From: Bacillus_BA songklensis
Lineage (GTDB): Bacteria; Bacillota; Bacilli; Bacillales; Bacillaceae_H
Reading direction: 5' to 3'
Length of the DNA: 64,000 nucleotides
Assembly (NCBI RefSeq): GCF_042649685.1
Contig: NZ_JBHRZT010000073.1
Location: forward strand, 372,001 to 436,000
In this document: one piece after another, positions 15,946-24,797 of the stretch
How positions within the stretch are numbered: the stretch's first letter is position 1
How the letters are laid out: each line of letters begins with the position of its first letter
Made by a program: the position numbers and the translations under genes
Notes under the pieces: generated by a model
The model's input: the letters and a program-made list of their open reading frames with translations, nothing else
What the model was told of the DNA's origin: nothing
Databases searched by the model: none

Positions 15946-15961
15946 AGGGGGAAGAAATATT

Positions 15962-16339
15962 TTGGAATTCCATCATATTGGTATTGCATGTAAAGATATT
16001 GAAAAAGAAATAAAGAAGATCAAAAAAATCCATGATGTAAAGAGTGTAAGTGAAATCGTATATGATGAAAAACAAAAAGCAAGGTTATGTATGCTTTCAG
16101 TTGAGAATGGATTAAATATAGAGTTGGTCTCAGGTGAGCAAATCAGCACAATGTTAAACCGGAATATAACCTATTACCATATATGCTATAAAGTAAATAA
16201 TATATCGTCTAAGATTGATGAATTAGTTTCAAATGGTGCTTTTTTAATTTCCCCTCCTAAACCTGCTGTTTTATTTAATGGAAAAAAAGTAGCGTTTTTA
16301 CAAGGCGCATATGGCTTGATTGAACTGGTAGAAAGTTAA
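15962..16339 (+). CDS. VOC (glyoxalase/dioxygenase superfamily) protein
   Basis: 125 aa with paired beta-alpha-beta-beta-beta units: 'FHHIGIACKDIEKEI' at the start, 'GLNIELVSG' near residue 58, and 'YYHICYKVNN' near residue 72, ending 'GLIELVES'. The potential metal ligands His4/5, Glu58-type and His75 are visible. The TTG start 15962 has AAAGGGGG upstream. VOC proteins of this type often sit next to ACP and FkbH genes in glycan clusters; the reaction is unknown. Confidence 0.7.
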   Translation: MEFHHIGIACKDIEKEIKKIKKIHDVKSVSEIVYDEKQKARLCMLSVENGLNIELVSGEQISTMLNRNITYYHICYKVNNISSKIDELVSNGAFLISPPKPAVLFNGKKVAFLQGAYGLIELVES

Positions 16340-16424
16340 TCTTTTTATTAGCGATTTCTTTTGTCTATTTTTAAAGGTGTATTATTTTCAATTTAATGAT
16401 GTGTTCTTCCTCGCGTCTGACGGG

Positions 16425-16604
16425 CTAGTGTAACCTGAAGGCGTATATTTTTTCTTCTTTAATGAAAAGTTCAATCTTTCCGCAGGATCTTGATGTTATA
16501 GACTGAAAAATCTGATCGAAATGTTGTCTTTCTATATATGTATTTCTTGAAATTACTCTTATCATACCATTCGTATATCTGGCAGAAAGATTCATCCCCT
16601 TCAT
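16425..16604 (-). CDS. Possible small protein, unrecognised
   Basis: A 59-codon minus-strand frame starting ATG 16604 ('MKGMNLSARYTNGMIRVIS' ... 'KIYAFRLH') in an otherwise empty 400-bp gap. The composition is protein-like and a weak AAAGGG lies upstream. I know no family for it and it may be chance. The rest of the gap (16340-16738) shows nothing else that I can identify. Confidence 0.2.
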   Translation of the reverse strand: MKGMNLSARYTNGMIRVISRNTYIERQHFDQIFQSITSRSCGKIELFIKEEKIYAFRLH

Positions 16605-16738
16605 AATCCCTTTACAGAGAAAAATCTCCTTTCGGTAATTTCCGCTTTTGTCTATGTTCCACCTCCTATAAGCAGCAATATAATATGTTATGAAGAAATC
16701 GTTCTTTTCGTTTATAAGAATCAGAAAGGGTGTCTCTA

Positions 16739-17992
16739 TTGTCAGAAAGATGGCTTTATTTACCGATGCAAGTAATAACAAGGGAATTGGATGCCAAATT
16801 ACTCCTAACCTATTATGCAGTTAAACAAAACTATAGTGTACTTCTTGGAAAGCAAAAAAAAATATATGAAAACGCCGAATTGTTACCTAAAGGTATCTTT
16901 TTATTCAAGGGAAATTCAGGAGGCGGCGGAGCTAAAAAATATAAACCTATTGTAAAAAAGTTGGGGCATGCTGCTGTCGAATTGGATGAAGAAGCCTTAT
17001 TTTTCGATGAAGATCGTTATTTACAAAAAAGAACGGACGAAAAGGACTATGAAATACTTGATCAAGTATATTGTTGGGGGAAGTTTCAAAGGGATACGCT
17101 TGTAAAGGCCTATCCTCAATTTAAAGAAAAATTTCATCTAACAGGTCATCCCCGTTTCGATTTACTATTGAAAAAATTTCGCAGCTTATACAGCGATGAT
17201 GTTGAAAGGATAAAAAAACAGCATGGAGATTTTATTTTAATAAATACCAGATTCACAAGCTACAATCGAAAAGGCGGGTTTGGTGTTGGAAAAGATGACA
17301 TGCAGAAACTTTATGAACACTTTATTGAGATGATTAAAGAATTAAGTCCAAAATATCCGAATCTAAACATTGTTATCCGCCCTCATCCTGGCGAAAATTG
17401 TGATAGTTACCGAGAAGAACTGTCGAATTGTAAAAATGTATTTGTTGCCCATGAGGGAAGTGTTGTAAAGTGGATTTTAGCTTCTAAATTAGTTATACAC
17501 AATGGCTGCACTACAGGTATTGAGACATTTTTACTTGACCGGCCAGTTATTTCTTATATGCCATTTACATCTGAAGAAATTGATGAAGATTTACCAAATG
17601 AAGTTAGTTATAAGGCATTTACTATTAGTGATCTATTTTCTTTCATTGATTCCTTAGAAGATGGGAAAATGAATCATATTGAAGAGCAACAACAGATTAA
17701 TGAACGAAAAACAATTCTATCTCAACATTATGAAGCGATGGATGAAAACTATGCTTATGAAAAGATTATCCACTTATTAGATAAGATCAGTTTAGAGGGT
17801 GAAAGTTCTTCAGACAATTCTTTTTTACAAAATAATCCCTTGAGACAAAGAGGTCCAGCGGAGCTGGAATTTACGGAAGAGCAAATTATAACCTTTTTTG
17901 ATAAATTAAATAAAATAGAAAAAAGTGAAAATAAATTAATTGTTCGTAGATTAGCTTTTAATTTATTTGAAATAAAGCCTGATCATATATAA
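16739..17992 (+). CDS. Surface carbohydrate biosynthesis protein (GT-B-like, CDP-glycerol transferase-like fold)
   Basis: 417 aa. 'LPMQVITRELDAKLLLTYYAV' and 'FLFKGNSGGGGAKKY' near the N-terminus, 'VYCWGKFQRDTL' in the middle and 'VIRPHPGEN' plus 'VIHNGCTTGIETFLLDRPVI' in the C-terminal half place it in the surface-polysaccharide family related to CDP-glycerol glycerophosphotransferases and other GT-B enzymes. TTG 16739 is chosen because AAAGGG lies 8 bases upstream. The stop codon (TAA 17990-17992) falls inside the left terminal repeat of the following R1 element, so the insertion supplied or trimmed the C-terminus. Confidence 0.65.
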   Translation: MSERWLYLPMQVITRELDAKLLLTYYAVKQNYSVLLGKQKKIYENAELLPKGIFLFKGNSGGGGAKKYKPIVKKLGHAAVELDEEALFFDEDRYLQKRTDEKDYEILDQVYCWGKFQRDTLVKAYPQFKEKFHLTGHPRFDLLLKKFRSLYSDDVERIKKQHGDFILINTRFTSYNRKGGFGVGKDDMQKLYEHFIEMIKELSPKYPNLNIVIRPHPGENCDSYREELSNCKNVFVAHEGSVVKWILASKLVIHNGCTTGIETFLLDRPVISYMPFTSEEIDEDLPNEVSYKAFTISDLFSFIDSLEDGKMNHIEEQQQINERKTILSQHYEAMDENYAYEKIIHLLDKISLEGESSSDNSFLQNNPLRQRGPAELEFTEEQIITFFDKLNKIEKSENKLIVRRLAFNLFEIKPDHI

Positions 17993-18191
17993 ATCCACAT
18001 AAATCATGTAACATGGACAAAAACGGTCCATGCTACATGATTTACGCATAAGGCTTCGCCCATTTCCCTTACGGGCCCTTGCCGAAGCCTGATACGAGAA
18101 CCTTTTGAGTCTATTCAGGATGCTCAAACAAAGGAACATAAACAGGATAACAAGCGATAGATGATGTTAAAAAATGAAGTTGGAGTTATAT
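17987..18191 (+). repeat. R1-family structured repeat, long copy 2
   Basis: The left end ATATAAATCCACATAAA is identical to that of the 14630 copy; the right end is TGGAGTTATAT. Hairpin 1 is AAATCATGTAACATGGA/TCCATGCTACATGATTT. Hairpin 2 is AGGCTTCG/CGAAGCCT with an apical CCC-TTAC-GGG. The 3' module has 'CTATTCAGGATG' and 'GATGTTAAAAAA'. The rest of the gap up to 18330 contains nothing recognisable apart from the pseB ribosome-binding site. Confidence 0.8.
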
Positions 18192-18337
18192 AGAAAGACA
18201 AAATATCGCTTCATCAATTTTTAAAACCTCAAAAAATACTTCAACTAATAGTCTTCTTACTATTCTTTACACCATTTACTGTATAAATCCCTTAGTTGAC
18301 TTAAGCGCCAAACTTTCAACAGAGAGAAGGATATGCG

Positions 18338-19342
18338 GTGTTTTTTAAAGACAAAAAAATTTTAATCATCGGTGGAACCGGAACTATTGGTCAAAGCTTG
18401 CTCAACCATATTCTTATAGAACAACCACAGGTTGTTCGGATTTTTAGCCGAGACGAGTTTAAACAATATCACCTGCAAAATCGCCTTGGAAATAGAAAAG
18501 ATATCCGTTTTTTAATTGGAGATGTTCGTGATTATGATCGTGTTTTCAGCGCCATGCAGGATATTGATTATGTCTTTCATGTTGCAGCGATGAAGCATGT
18601 TCCAGCATGTGAATACAATCCTTATGAAGCTGTGCAAACGAATATTAATGGAACTTATAATGTCATCAAAGCTGCAATTGCTCAAGGCGTATCAAAAGTA
18701 GTATTCACCAGTTCTGACAAAGCCATTTCACCTACAAATACGTATGGAGCAACTAAGCTTACTGCTGAAAGGTTGATATCAGCCGCTCAGTACAGCAAAG
18801 GACGTGAAAAAACAACGTTTGCCAGTGTACGCTTTGGAAATGTAATGGGCTCCAGGGGATCCGTTATTCCATTATTTATTGAACAGATCAAAGAAAATAA
18901 AAGAATTACAGTAACCGACCTAAAGATGACCCGGTTCATGATGACATTAAGACAGGCGACTACACTGACTATTAAAGCTCTTCAAGAATCAAAGGGCGGT
19001 GAAGTATTTGTTTTAAAGATGCCCGTCATTACCTTAGGCGATTTAGTTACAGTTGTCATAGAAGAAGCCTGTGAAAAATATAATCTTAAAAGTGATGGAA
19101 TAACAGTTGAAGAAATAGGGTTAAGGCAAGGCGAAAAAATGTATGAGGAATTAATGACTTATGATGAATCAACAATGGCTTGGGAGTTGCCCGATATGTT
19201 TATTATTCCCGGAATGCAAGGGGGACAGGAAACATATTTAAATGCAAGAAAACCAAAGTACGGAACGTACAGTTCAGAAAGTCAAACCCCTATTTCAGTC
19301 GAAGAAATACGAACATTGATTCGAAGTGAACAACTCGTTTAA
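18338..19342 (+). CDS. pseB: UDP-N-acetylglucosamine 4,6-dehydratase (PseB/CapD family)
   Basis: The first step of pseudaminic acid synthesis: dehydration of UDP-GlcNAc with C5 inversion, in the cytoplasm. 334 aa, the usual PseB length. The Rossmann motif is 'IIGGTGTIGQSL', and 'HVAAMKHVPACEYNPYEAV' and 'SSDKAISPTNTYGATKL' form the active-site region with the YxxxK pair. GTG 18338 is preceded by AGAGAGAAGG. It heads a ten-gene operon. In B. thuringiensis this step is divided between two SDR enzymes (Pen and Pal), and the adjacent SDR gene leaves that open here. Confidence 0.8.
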   Translation: MFFKDKKILIIGGTGTIGQSLLNHILIEQPQVVRIFSRDEFKQYHLQNRLGNRKDIRFLIGDVRDYDRVFSAMQDIDYVFHVAAMKHVPACEYNPYEAVQTNINGTYNVIKAAIAQGVSKVVFTSSDKAISPTNTYGATKLTAERLISAAQYSKGREKTTFASVRFGNVMGSRGSVIPLFIEQIKENKRITVTDLKMTRFMMTLRQATTLTIKALQESKGGEVFVLKMPVITLGDLVTVVIEEACEKYNLKSDGITVEEIGLRQGEKMYEELMTYDESTMAWELPDMFIIPGMQGGQETYLNARKPKYGTYSSESQTPISVEEIRTLIRSEQLV

Positions 19343-19359
19343 GAGAGGAGAAGTTACAT

Positions 19360-20304
19360 TTGAGAGTTCTTGTAACTGGTGGTGCTGGATTTATCGGCAG
19401 ATGGGTTGTTAAACAATTGCTAAGTGATGGTCATCATGTGTGGGTTTTAGATGATCTTTCAAATGGAAGAAAAGAAAATATTGAAGAATTTATCAATCAT
19501 AAACAATTTGTGAAATTCATTAAAGGTGACATTAAAGACGCCAACCTGCTTGAAACGTTATTTTTAAATGAGTTCGATCTTTGCTACCACTTAGGTGCAA
19601 GTATTAATGTGCAAGACAGTATTGATAATCCAAAAACGACTTTTGATAATGATACAGTTGGTACCTTTCATGTCTTGGAACAGTGTAAGAAACACAATGT
19701 AAAATTGGTGTTTATGAGTACTTGCATGGTTTATGATCGTGCTGCGCGTCCAACAGGGATAAAGGAGACAGATCGAGTGAAACCTGCATCCCCTTATGCG
19801 GGTGCAAAAATCGCTGCTGAAAATATGGTCTTGTCTTATTACTATGCATATGATCTCCCTACTGTTATTATTCGTCCATTTAATACGTACGGCCCTTTTC
19901 AAAAAACAGGAGGGGAAGGGGGAGTTGTTGCGATATTCATAAAAAATAAGTTGGATGACAAACCTCTTCAAATATATGGTGATGGGAAACAAACCCGCGA
20001 CCTTCTCTATGTCGAAGATTGTGCACGATTTGTTGTGAAAACAGGATATTCAGATCAAGCAAATGGAGAAATTATTAATGCGGGTTTAGGAAGGGATATT
20101 TCAATAAATGATTTGGCTAAACTCATTGTCCAAGATGAGACACGTATTGAACATGTTAAACATATTCATCCCCAAAGTGAAATACCAAAATTATTATGTA
20201 ACTATGAAAAAGCAAAAAAATTATTAGGCTGGGAACCACAAGTGAGTTTAGAAGAAGGAATAAACAGAACAGAAGAATGGATAAAATCAACTAATCTCAT
20301 TTGA
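19360..20304 (+). CDS. NAD-dependent epimerase/dehydratase (SDR) in the pseudaminic operon
   Basis: 314 aa with 'TGGAGFIGRWVV' at residues 6-17, 'STCMVYDRAARP' and 'SPYAGAKIAAEN' (YxxxK), and 'GDGKQTRDLLYVEDCA'. The start is TTG 19360 with AGAGGAGAAG upstream. It lies 17 bp after pseB and 13 bp before pseC. It could act with PseB in a two-enzyme route to the 4-keto-L-AltNAc intermediate or make a separate UDP-sugar. The exact reaction is not readable. Confidence 0.72.
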   Translation: MRVLVTGGAGFIGRWVVKQLLSDGHHVWVLDDLSNGRKENIEEFINHKQFVKFIKGDIKDANLLETLFLNEFDLCYHLGASINVQDSIDNPKTTFDNDTVGTFHVLEQCKKHNVKLVFMSTCMVYDRAARPTGIKETDRVKPASPYAGAKIAAENMVLSYYYAYDLPTVIIRPFNTYGPFQKTGGEGGVVAIFIKNKLDDKPLQIYGDGKQTRDLLYVEDCARFVVKTGYSDQANGEIINAGLGRDISINDLAKLIVQDETRIEHVKHIHPQSEIPKLLCNYEKAKKLLGWEPQVSLEEGINRTEEWIKSTNLI

Positions 20305-20317
20305 GTAAGGAGCATCT

Positions 20318-21532
20318 ATGAACAATCATTTGGAATTAGCCATTCATGGAGGGAAACCGGTTAGGGATTCGTTTCTTTCTTATGGGAAACAGTGGATTGA
20401 CGAAGAGGACATTCAGGCAGTTATCAAAGTGCTAAGAGGGGATTACCTTACTACAGGACCGGAAGTGGGAAGATTTGAAGAGGAGATAGCAAAATATGTC
20501 GGCTCAAAATATGCGGTTTCATTCTCTAACGGTACAGCGGCATTACACGGGGCATGTTATGCTGCTGGCATTTCCGGTGGAGATGAAGTCATAACGACTC
20601 CTATGACGTTTGTGGCAAGTGCAAACTGTGTTCTCTATTTGGGAGGCAGTCCTGTTTTTGCGGATATTGATCCAAAAACATACAATATCAACCCTCAAAA
20701 AATTGAACAATTGATCACCGATAAAACAAAAGCAATTATTCCAGTCGATTTTACAGGTCAGCCTGCTGATCTGGATGCCATTATTAAAATAGCAAAAGAA
20801 AATAATTTAGTAGTGATTGAGGATGCAGCTCATGCAATAGGTGCTAAATATAATGGTAAGAAGATCGGTTCTATCAGTGACATGGCAATGTTTAGCTTTC
20901 ACCCTGTTAAACATATAACCACCGGAGAAGGCGGAGTCATTACAACAAACAGCGAAGATTATTACAAAAAACTGCTTCAATTCCGTACTCACGGTATTAC
21001 GCGTGATCCGGGTCTATTAAAAGAACAACATGGACCATGGTATTATGAAATGCAGTTTTTAGGATTTAACTATCGTATGACAGATTTTCAAGCAGCTCTT
21101 GGGATAAGCCAGTTGGATAAACTTGAAAAGTTTTTAGAACTGCGAAAAAAATATGTAGAAATATACAACGAGGCTTTTCGGGAGCTTCGAGAAATAAAAG
21201 TTCCATATCAGCCGGCTTTTTCTGATTCAAGTTGGCATTTATATATTGTTCGATTAAATATGGAATTATTAAATGCGAATCGGAAGCAAATTTACGAAGC
21301 CCTTGTGAAAGAGAATATCGGAGTAAATGTACACTATATTCCAGTGTACATGCAGCCATATTATCAACAGCTTGGTTATAAAAAAGGAATATGCCCGGAA
21401 GCTGAAAAATTATACGAAGAAATGATCACTCTTCCTTTATTCCCGGCAATGGAAGAAGCAGATGTTTATGATGTGATAAGTGCAGTTAAGAAAGTGATTC
21501 GTTATTATTCAAAGGAAAAAAATTACAAGTAG
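20318..21532 (+). CDS. pseC: UDP-4-amino-4,6-dideoxy-N-acetyl-beta-L-altrosamine transaminase
   Basis: A PLP-dependent DegT/DnrJ/EryC1 sugar aminotransferase that aminates C4 of the PseB product. 404 aa. 'GPEVGRFEEEIAKYVG' is near residue 50, 'FSNGTAALHGACYAAG' holds the phosphate-binding turn and 'VIEDAAHAIG' the PLP aspartate. The catalytic lysine is Lys198 in 'FHPVKHITTGEGG', a stretch typical of PseC. The ATG start follows AAGGAG. It is 13 bp from the upstream SDR gene. Confidence 0.88.
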   Translation: MNNHLELAIHGGKPVRDSFLSYGKQWIDEEDIQAVIKVLRGDYLTTGPEVGRFEEEIAKYVGSKYAVSFSNGTAALHGACYAAGISGGDEVITTPMTFVASANCVLYLGGSPVFADIDPKTYNINPQKIEQLITDKTKAIIPVDFTGQPADLDAIIKIAKENNLVVIEDAAHAIGAKYNGKKIGSISDMAMFSFHPVKHITTGEGGVITTNSEDYYKKLLQFRTHGITRDPGLLKEQHGPWYYEMQFLGFNYRMTDFQAALGISQLDKLEKFLELRKKYVEIYNEAFRELREIKVPYQPAFSDSSWHLYIVRLNMELLNANRKQIYEALVKENIGVNVHYIPVYMQPYYQQLGYKKGICPEAEKLYEEMITLPLFPAMEEADVYDVISAVKKVIRYYSKEKNYK

Positions 21533-21653
21533 GAATCAAATATATAGGTTAAGCTTAAACATGATTGAAATAGTCCAAATCTTAGTTTTCTATTTGCCAT
21601 TCGGACGTAGCTGCTCTCCTGATTTTTAACCCTTTACTCAATGGAGGGGGAAA

Positions 21654-22589
21654 ATGGATATTGAAATGAAAAATAACGTTTCAAAGTTAACCATGGGCAC
21701 AGCTCAGTTGGGTCAGATGTACGGTATTGCAAATAAAACAGGTAAGCCCAATAAAAAAGATGCTTTAGATATCATCAATTATGCTGTTTCAAAAGGAATC
21801 AATTCATTAGATACAGCACCGGGATATGGAGAAAGTGAAAGCATAATAGGTGAATTTATACATGAACAAAAGACATTAAAGAGAAAATTACCAACTATTA
21901 TAACAAAAATTCCCTCAGTTAATTTAGACTGCGGTTCTACAACCGAAAATATGGTTGCCTATGTTAAAAAAATGGTGATGTCTTCATTAAATAAATTAAA
22001 TATTCAGTCCATTGATGTTTGCTTATTACACAATCCCGATGATATGACTTCCTATGAAGGGGAGGTGGTTTCTAGTTTAGTTAAATTAAAACACGAAGGC
22101 TTGATTAAAAAAATAGGTATATCTATATATCATCCAGATGAAATAAAACAAGTTATTTCCCTTGGTTGCTTTGATGCAGTACAAATTCCAATTAATATAT
22201 TAGATCACCGCTTGATCAATTCTGGGTTATTAAATGAATTATCAAAACATGGGATTGACATATATGCAAGAAGCATTTATCTCCAAGGATTAATTTTTTT
22301 GGATCCTGCCGATTTACCTCCATATTTGCAAAATGCGAAAGAACCTTTACAGAAGCTTAGAAAGTTATCGCTTGAAATAGGATTAAGTCCTTCCGAGCTA
22401 TCCATGCTGTTTGTTAGAGATATACCTGAAATAAAAAAAATAGTGATTGGTTGTGAAACAAAAAAACAAGTAGAAAGTAATCTAAAATTAATAACCTTAC
22501 CTAAGTTAACCGACAATATTATAAAACAAATCCACTTTCTTTTTAACGATGTACCAGAGGAAATCATTAATCCAACTATGTGGAATTAG
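21654..22589 (+). CDS. Aldo/keto reductase family protein
   Basis: 311 aa with a TIM-barrel AKR layout: 'LTMGTAQLGQMYGIAN' at the N-terminus, 'INSLDTAPGYGESE' with the catalytic Asp-Tyr, 'SIDVCLLHNP' with the His, and 'KKIVIGCETKKQVESN' at the C-terminal cofactor site. The catalytic lysine is in 'TIITKIPS'. The ATG has TGGAGGGGG before it. AKR genes of this type recur in Bacillus pseudaminic/spore-coat polysaccharide clusters, but their substrate is not established; it may reduce a keto-sugar in a branch of the pathway. Confidence 0.75.
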   Translation: MDIEMKNNVSKLTMGTAQLGQMYGIANKTGKPNKKDALDIINYAVSKGINSLDTAPGYGESESIIGEFIHEQKTLKRKLPTIITKIPSVNLDCGSTTENMVAYVKKMVMSSLNKLNIQSIDVCLLHNPDDMTSYEGEVVSSLVKLKHEGLIKKIGISIYHPDEIKQVISLGCFDAVQIPINILDHRLINSGLLNELSKHGIDIYARSIYLQGLIFLDPADLPPYLQNAKEPLQKLRKLSLEIGLSPSELSMLFVRDIPEIKKIVIGCETKKQVESNLKLITLPKLTDNIIKQIHFLFNDVPEEIINPTMWN

Positions 22590-22693
22590 GGACATTAAGG
22601 ATGATTTAATGAATAGTTATGCGGGATTAAAGGTTTATTAAAAAAGCGATGAATAGACAAGAAAATATTTATTATAAAGGGGATTTTATAAAA

Positions 22694-23473
22694 ATGATAT
22701 TGGCTATTCTCCAAGCCAGAGTTTCTTCCACTCGTTTACCGGGGAAAGTGCTAAAACCCATTCTTGGTTCTCCTATGCTCCTTAAACAAATTGAACGTAT
22801 AAAACGGTCAAATTATATCGATCGGTTAATAGTTGCTACGAGTGAAGAGACTTCAGATGATCCGATTGAACAATTGTGCAAGGAAAACAACATTACATGT
22901 TTTAGAGGAAAACTAAAGAATGTTCTTGACCGATTCTATAAGGCTGCAATCCTTTTTTCTCCAATCAATATAGTAAGACTAACCGGTGATTGTCCTCTTA
23001 TCGATCCCCATTTGATTGACAAAGTTATTGCATTTCATTTGCAGGGTGATTACGACTATACAAGTAATACAATTGAACCTACCTATCCTGATGGTTTAGA
23101 TGTGGAAGTATTTCGTTTTTCTTGCTTAAAGCAAGCATGGGAAGAGGCTGTACTTCCTTCCCACACAGAACATGTTACACCTTTTATCTATGAACATCCT
23201 CATCGATTTAAAATTGGCAGTTATAAAAATCAAAGAGATTTGTCACAATTGCGCTGGACGGTTGATGAGGAAATAGATTTTGAGCTGGTAGCTAAAATAT
23301 ATGAACAACTATATCCATCTAATCCGTATTTTACAACAAAAGACATATTGATTTTTTTAGATAATAATCCAAACCTAAAGGATTTGAATAAACATATAAA
23401 ACGAAATGAAGGGTTTCAGAAGTCACGGGAAGCTGATTTATTGATAAACCAAAAAAATAAAAAGAGGGAATAA
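22694..23473 (+). CDS. SpsF-like cytidylyltransferase (PseF role: CMP-pseudaminic acid synthetase)
   Basis: 259 aa. 'AILQARVSSTRLPGKVLKPI' is the CMP-sugar/MobA-like nucleotide-binding start, and 'VRLTGDCPLIDP' holds the metal-binding Asp. In pse operons this position is occupied by the enzyme that activates pseudaminic acid with CTP, so a PseF role is inferred. ATG 22694 is preferred for the AAAGGGGA just upstream. The gene ends 2 bp before the aminotransferase start. The C-terminal 30 residues are Lys-rich and look disordered. Confidence 0.75.
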   Translation: MILAILQARVSSTRLPGKVLKPILGSPMLLKQIERIKRSNYIDRLIVATSEETSDDPIEQLCKENNITCFRGKLKNVLDRFYKAAILFSPINIVRLTGDCPLIDPHLIDKVIAFHLQGDYDYTSNTIEPTYPDGLDVEVFRFSCLKQAWEEAVLPSHTEHVTPFIYEHPHRFKIGSYKNQRDLSQLRWTVDEEIDFELVAKIYEQLYPSNPYFTTKDILIFLDNNPNLKDLNKHIKRNEGFQKSREADLLINQKNKKRE

Positions 23474-23475
23474 TC

Positions 23476-24765
23476 ATGTCAGAACGTTATCAGTGTTCAG
23501 AAATGATGTTGGAGAGGGCGCTTAAAACGATCCCTCTTGGAAGTCAAACATTTAGTAAAAGTCATACACACTATCCTTTTGGGATCTCACCCTATTTTTT
23601 AAAGAAAGGATCAGGAAGCCGCGTTTGGGATGTGGATGACAATGAATATATTGATTTTATAAATAGCCTTGCTGCAGTCACATTAGGATATAACGATCCA
23701 GATGTGACAAAGGCTGTTCAGGATCAATTAAAAGAAGGCGTTATTTTTTCTCTTCCTCATCCAATTGAGGTTCAAGTTTCTGAAAAAATAGTCAGCATGG
23801 TTCCATGTGCGGAAATGGTTCGGTTTGGAAAAAATGGTTCAGATGCAACTTCAGGAGCAATACGTCTTGCAAGGGCATATACAGGACGCGATCGAATCGC
23901 TGTCTGTGGTTACCATGGTTGGCAGGATTGGTATATTGGAAGTACATCACGTAATCGGGGAGTACCAAAAGCAGTACGGGATTTGACGGATTCATTTACT
24001 TATAATGACGTAGATTCGCTAAGAAAAATATTTCAGGCATGGCCGGATCAAGTAGCGGCGGTCATTTTAGAGCCTATGAATACCACTGAGCCGAAAGATG
24101 GCTTTCTGGAAGAAGTGAAAGAATTAACTCATAAAAATGGTGCTGTTCTTATCTTTGATGAGACAGTAACAGGATTTCGTTACGCGAATGGCGGTGCTCA
24201 AGAGTACTTTGGTGTTATTCCGGATCTAGCGACATTTGGTAAGGGAATGGCTAACGGATATCCTTTGTCGACTATAGTTGGTCGGGGAAACATTATGAAA
24301 TTGATGGAAGAGGTCTTTTTTTCTTTTACTTTTGGAGGGGAGGCTTTATCACTAGCGGCATCATTAGCGACAATGACAAAATTGCAAAAGCTGCCTATTA
24401 TTGAAACGATAAAAACACAGGGACAGAAAGTAATAAAAGGTATACAAAGTTTAGTTGAGAAACATGATATTAGCCATTTGCTTTCGATAGCAGGCCATCC
24501 TTCCTGGTCATTTTTGTTATTTCGAGAGGGAAACCGTTATGACCAATGGGAAATAAAAACGTTGTTTTTACAAGAAGTCTTTGCGCGTGGAATTTTAACA
24601 ATTGGCACACATAACATGAGTTATTCCCATAGTGACAGCGATATCCAAAGATTATTAACGGTCTATGATGAAGTTTTTCCTATTCTAAAAAATGCTGTTG
24701 ATAATGAAAACCTTGAAAAATGCCTTCAATGTAACCCATTAAAGCCGCTATTTAAAATTCGATAA
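23476..24765 (+). CDS. Class III (glutamate-1-semialdehyde-like) aminotransferase
   Basis: 429 aa, PLP enzyme of fold type I class III. 'GSGSRVWDVDDNEYIDF' and 'FGKNGSDATSGAIRLARAYTGR' are family signatures, 'LIFDETVTGFR' binds the cofactor and 'LATFGKGMANGYPLS' holds the catalytic lysine. It is not part of the classical six-step pse pathway, which already has PseC. Its place between the PseF-like and PseG genes suggests it makes an extra amino group on a sugar or on a side-chain acid. Confidence 0.8.
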   Translation: MSERYQCSEMMLERALKTIPLGSQTFSKSHTHYPFGISPYFLKKGSGSRVWDVDDNEYIDFINSLAAVTLGYNDPDVTKAVQDQLKEGVIFSLPHPIEVQVSEKIVSMVPCAEMVRFGKNGSDATSGAIRLARAYTGRDRIAVCGYHGWQDWYIGSTSRNRGVPKAVRDLTDSFTYNDVDSLRKIFQAWPDQVAAVILEPMNTTEPKDGFLEEVKELTHKNGAVLIFDETVTGFRYANGGAQEYFGVIPDLATFGKGMANGYPLSTIVGRGNIMKLMEEVFFSFTFGGEALSLAASLATMTKLQKLPIIETIKTQGQKVIKGIQSLVEKHDISHLLSIAGHPSWSFLLFREGNRYDQWEIKTLFLQEVFARGILTIGTHNMSYSHSDSDIQRLLTVYDEVFPILKNAVDNENLEKCLQCNPLKPLFKIR

Positions 24766-24797
24766 GCTTTACAAATAAAAAAATAGAGTGATTGTTT

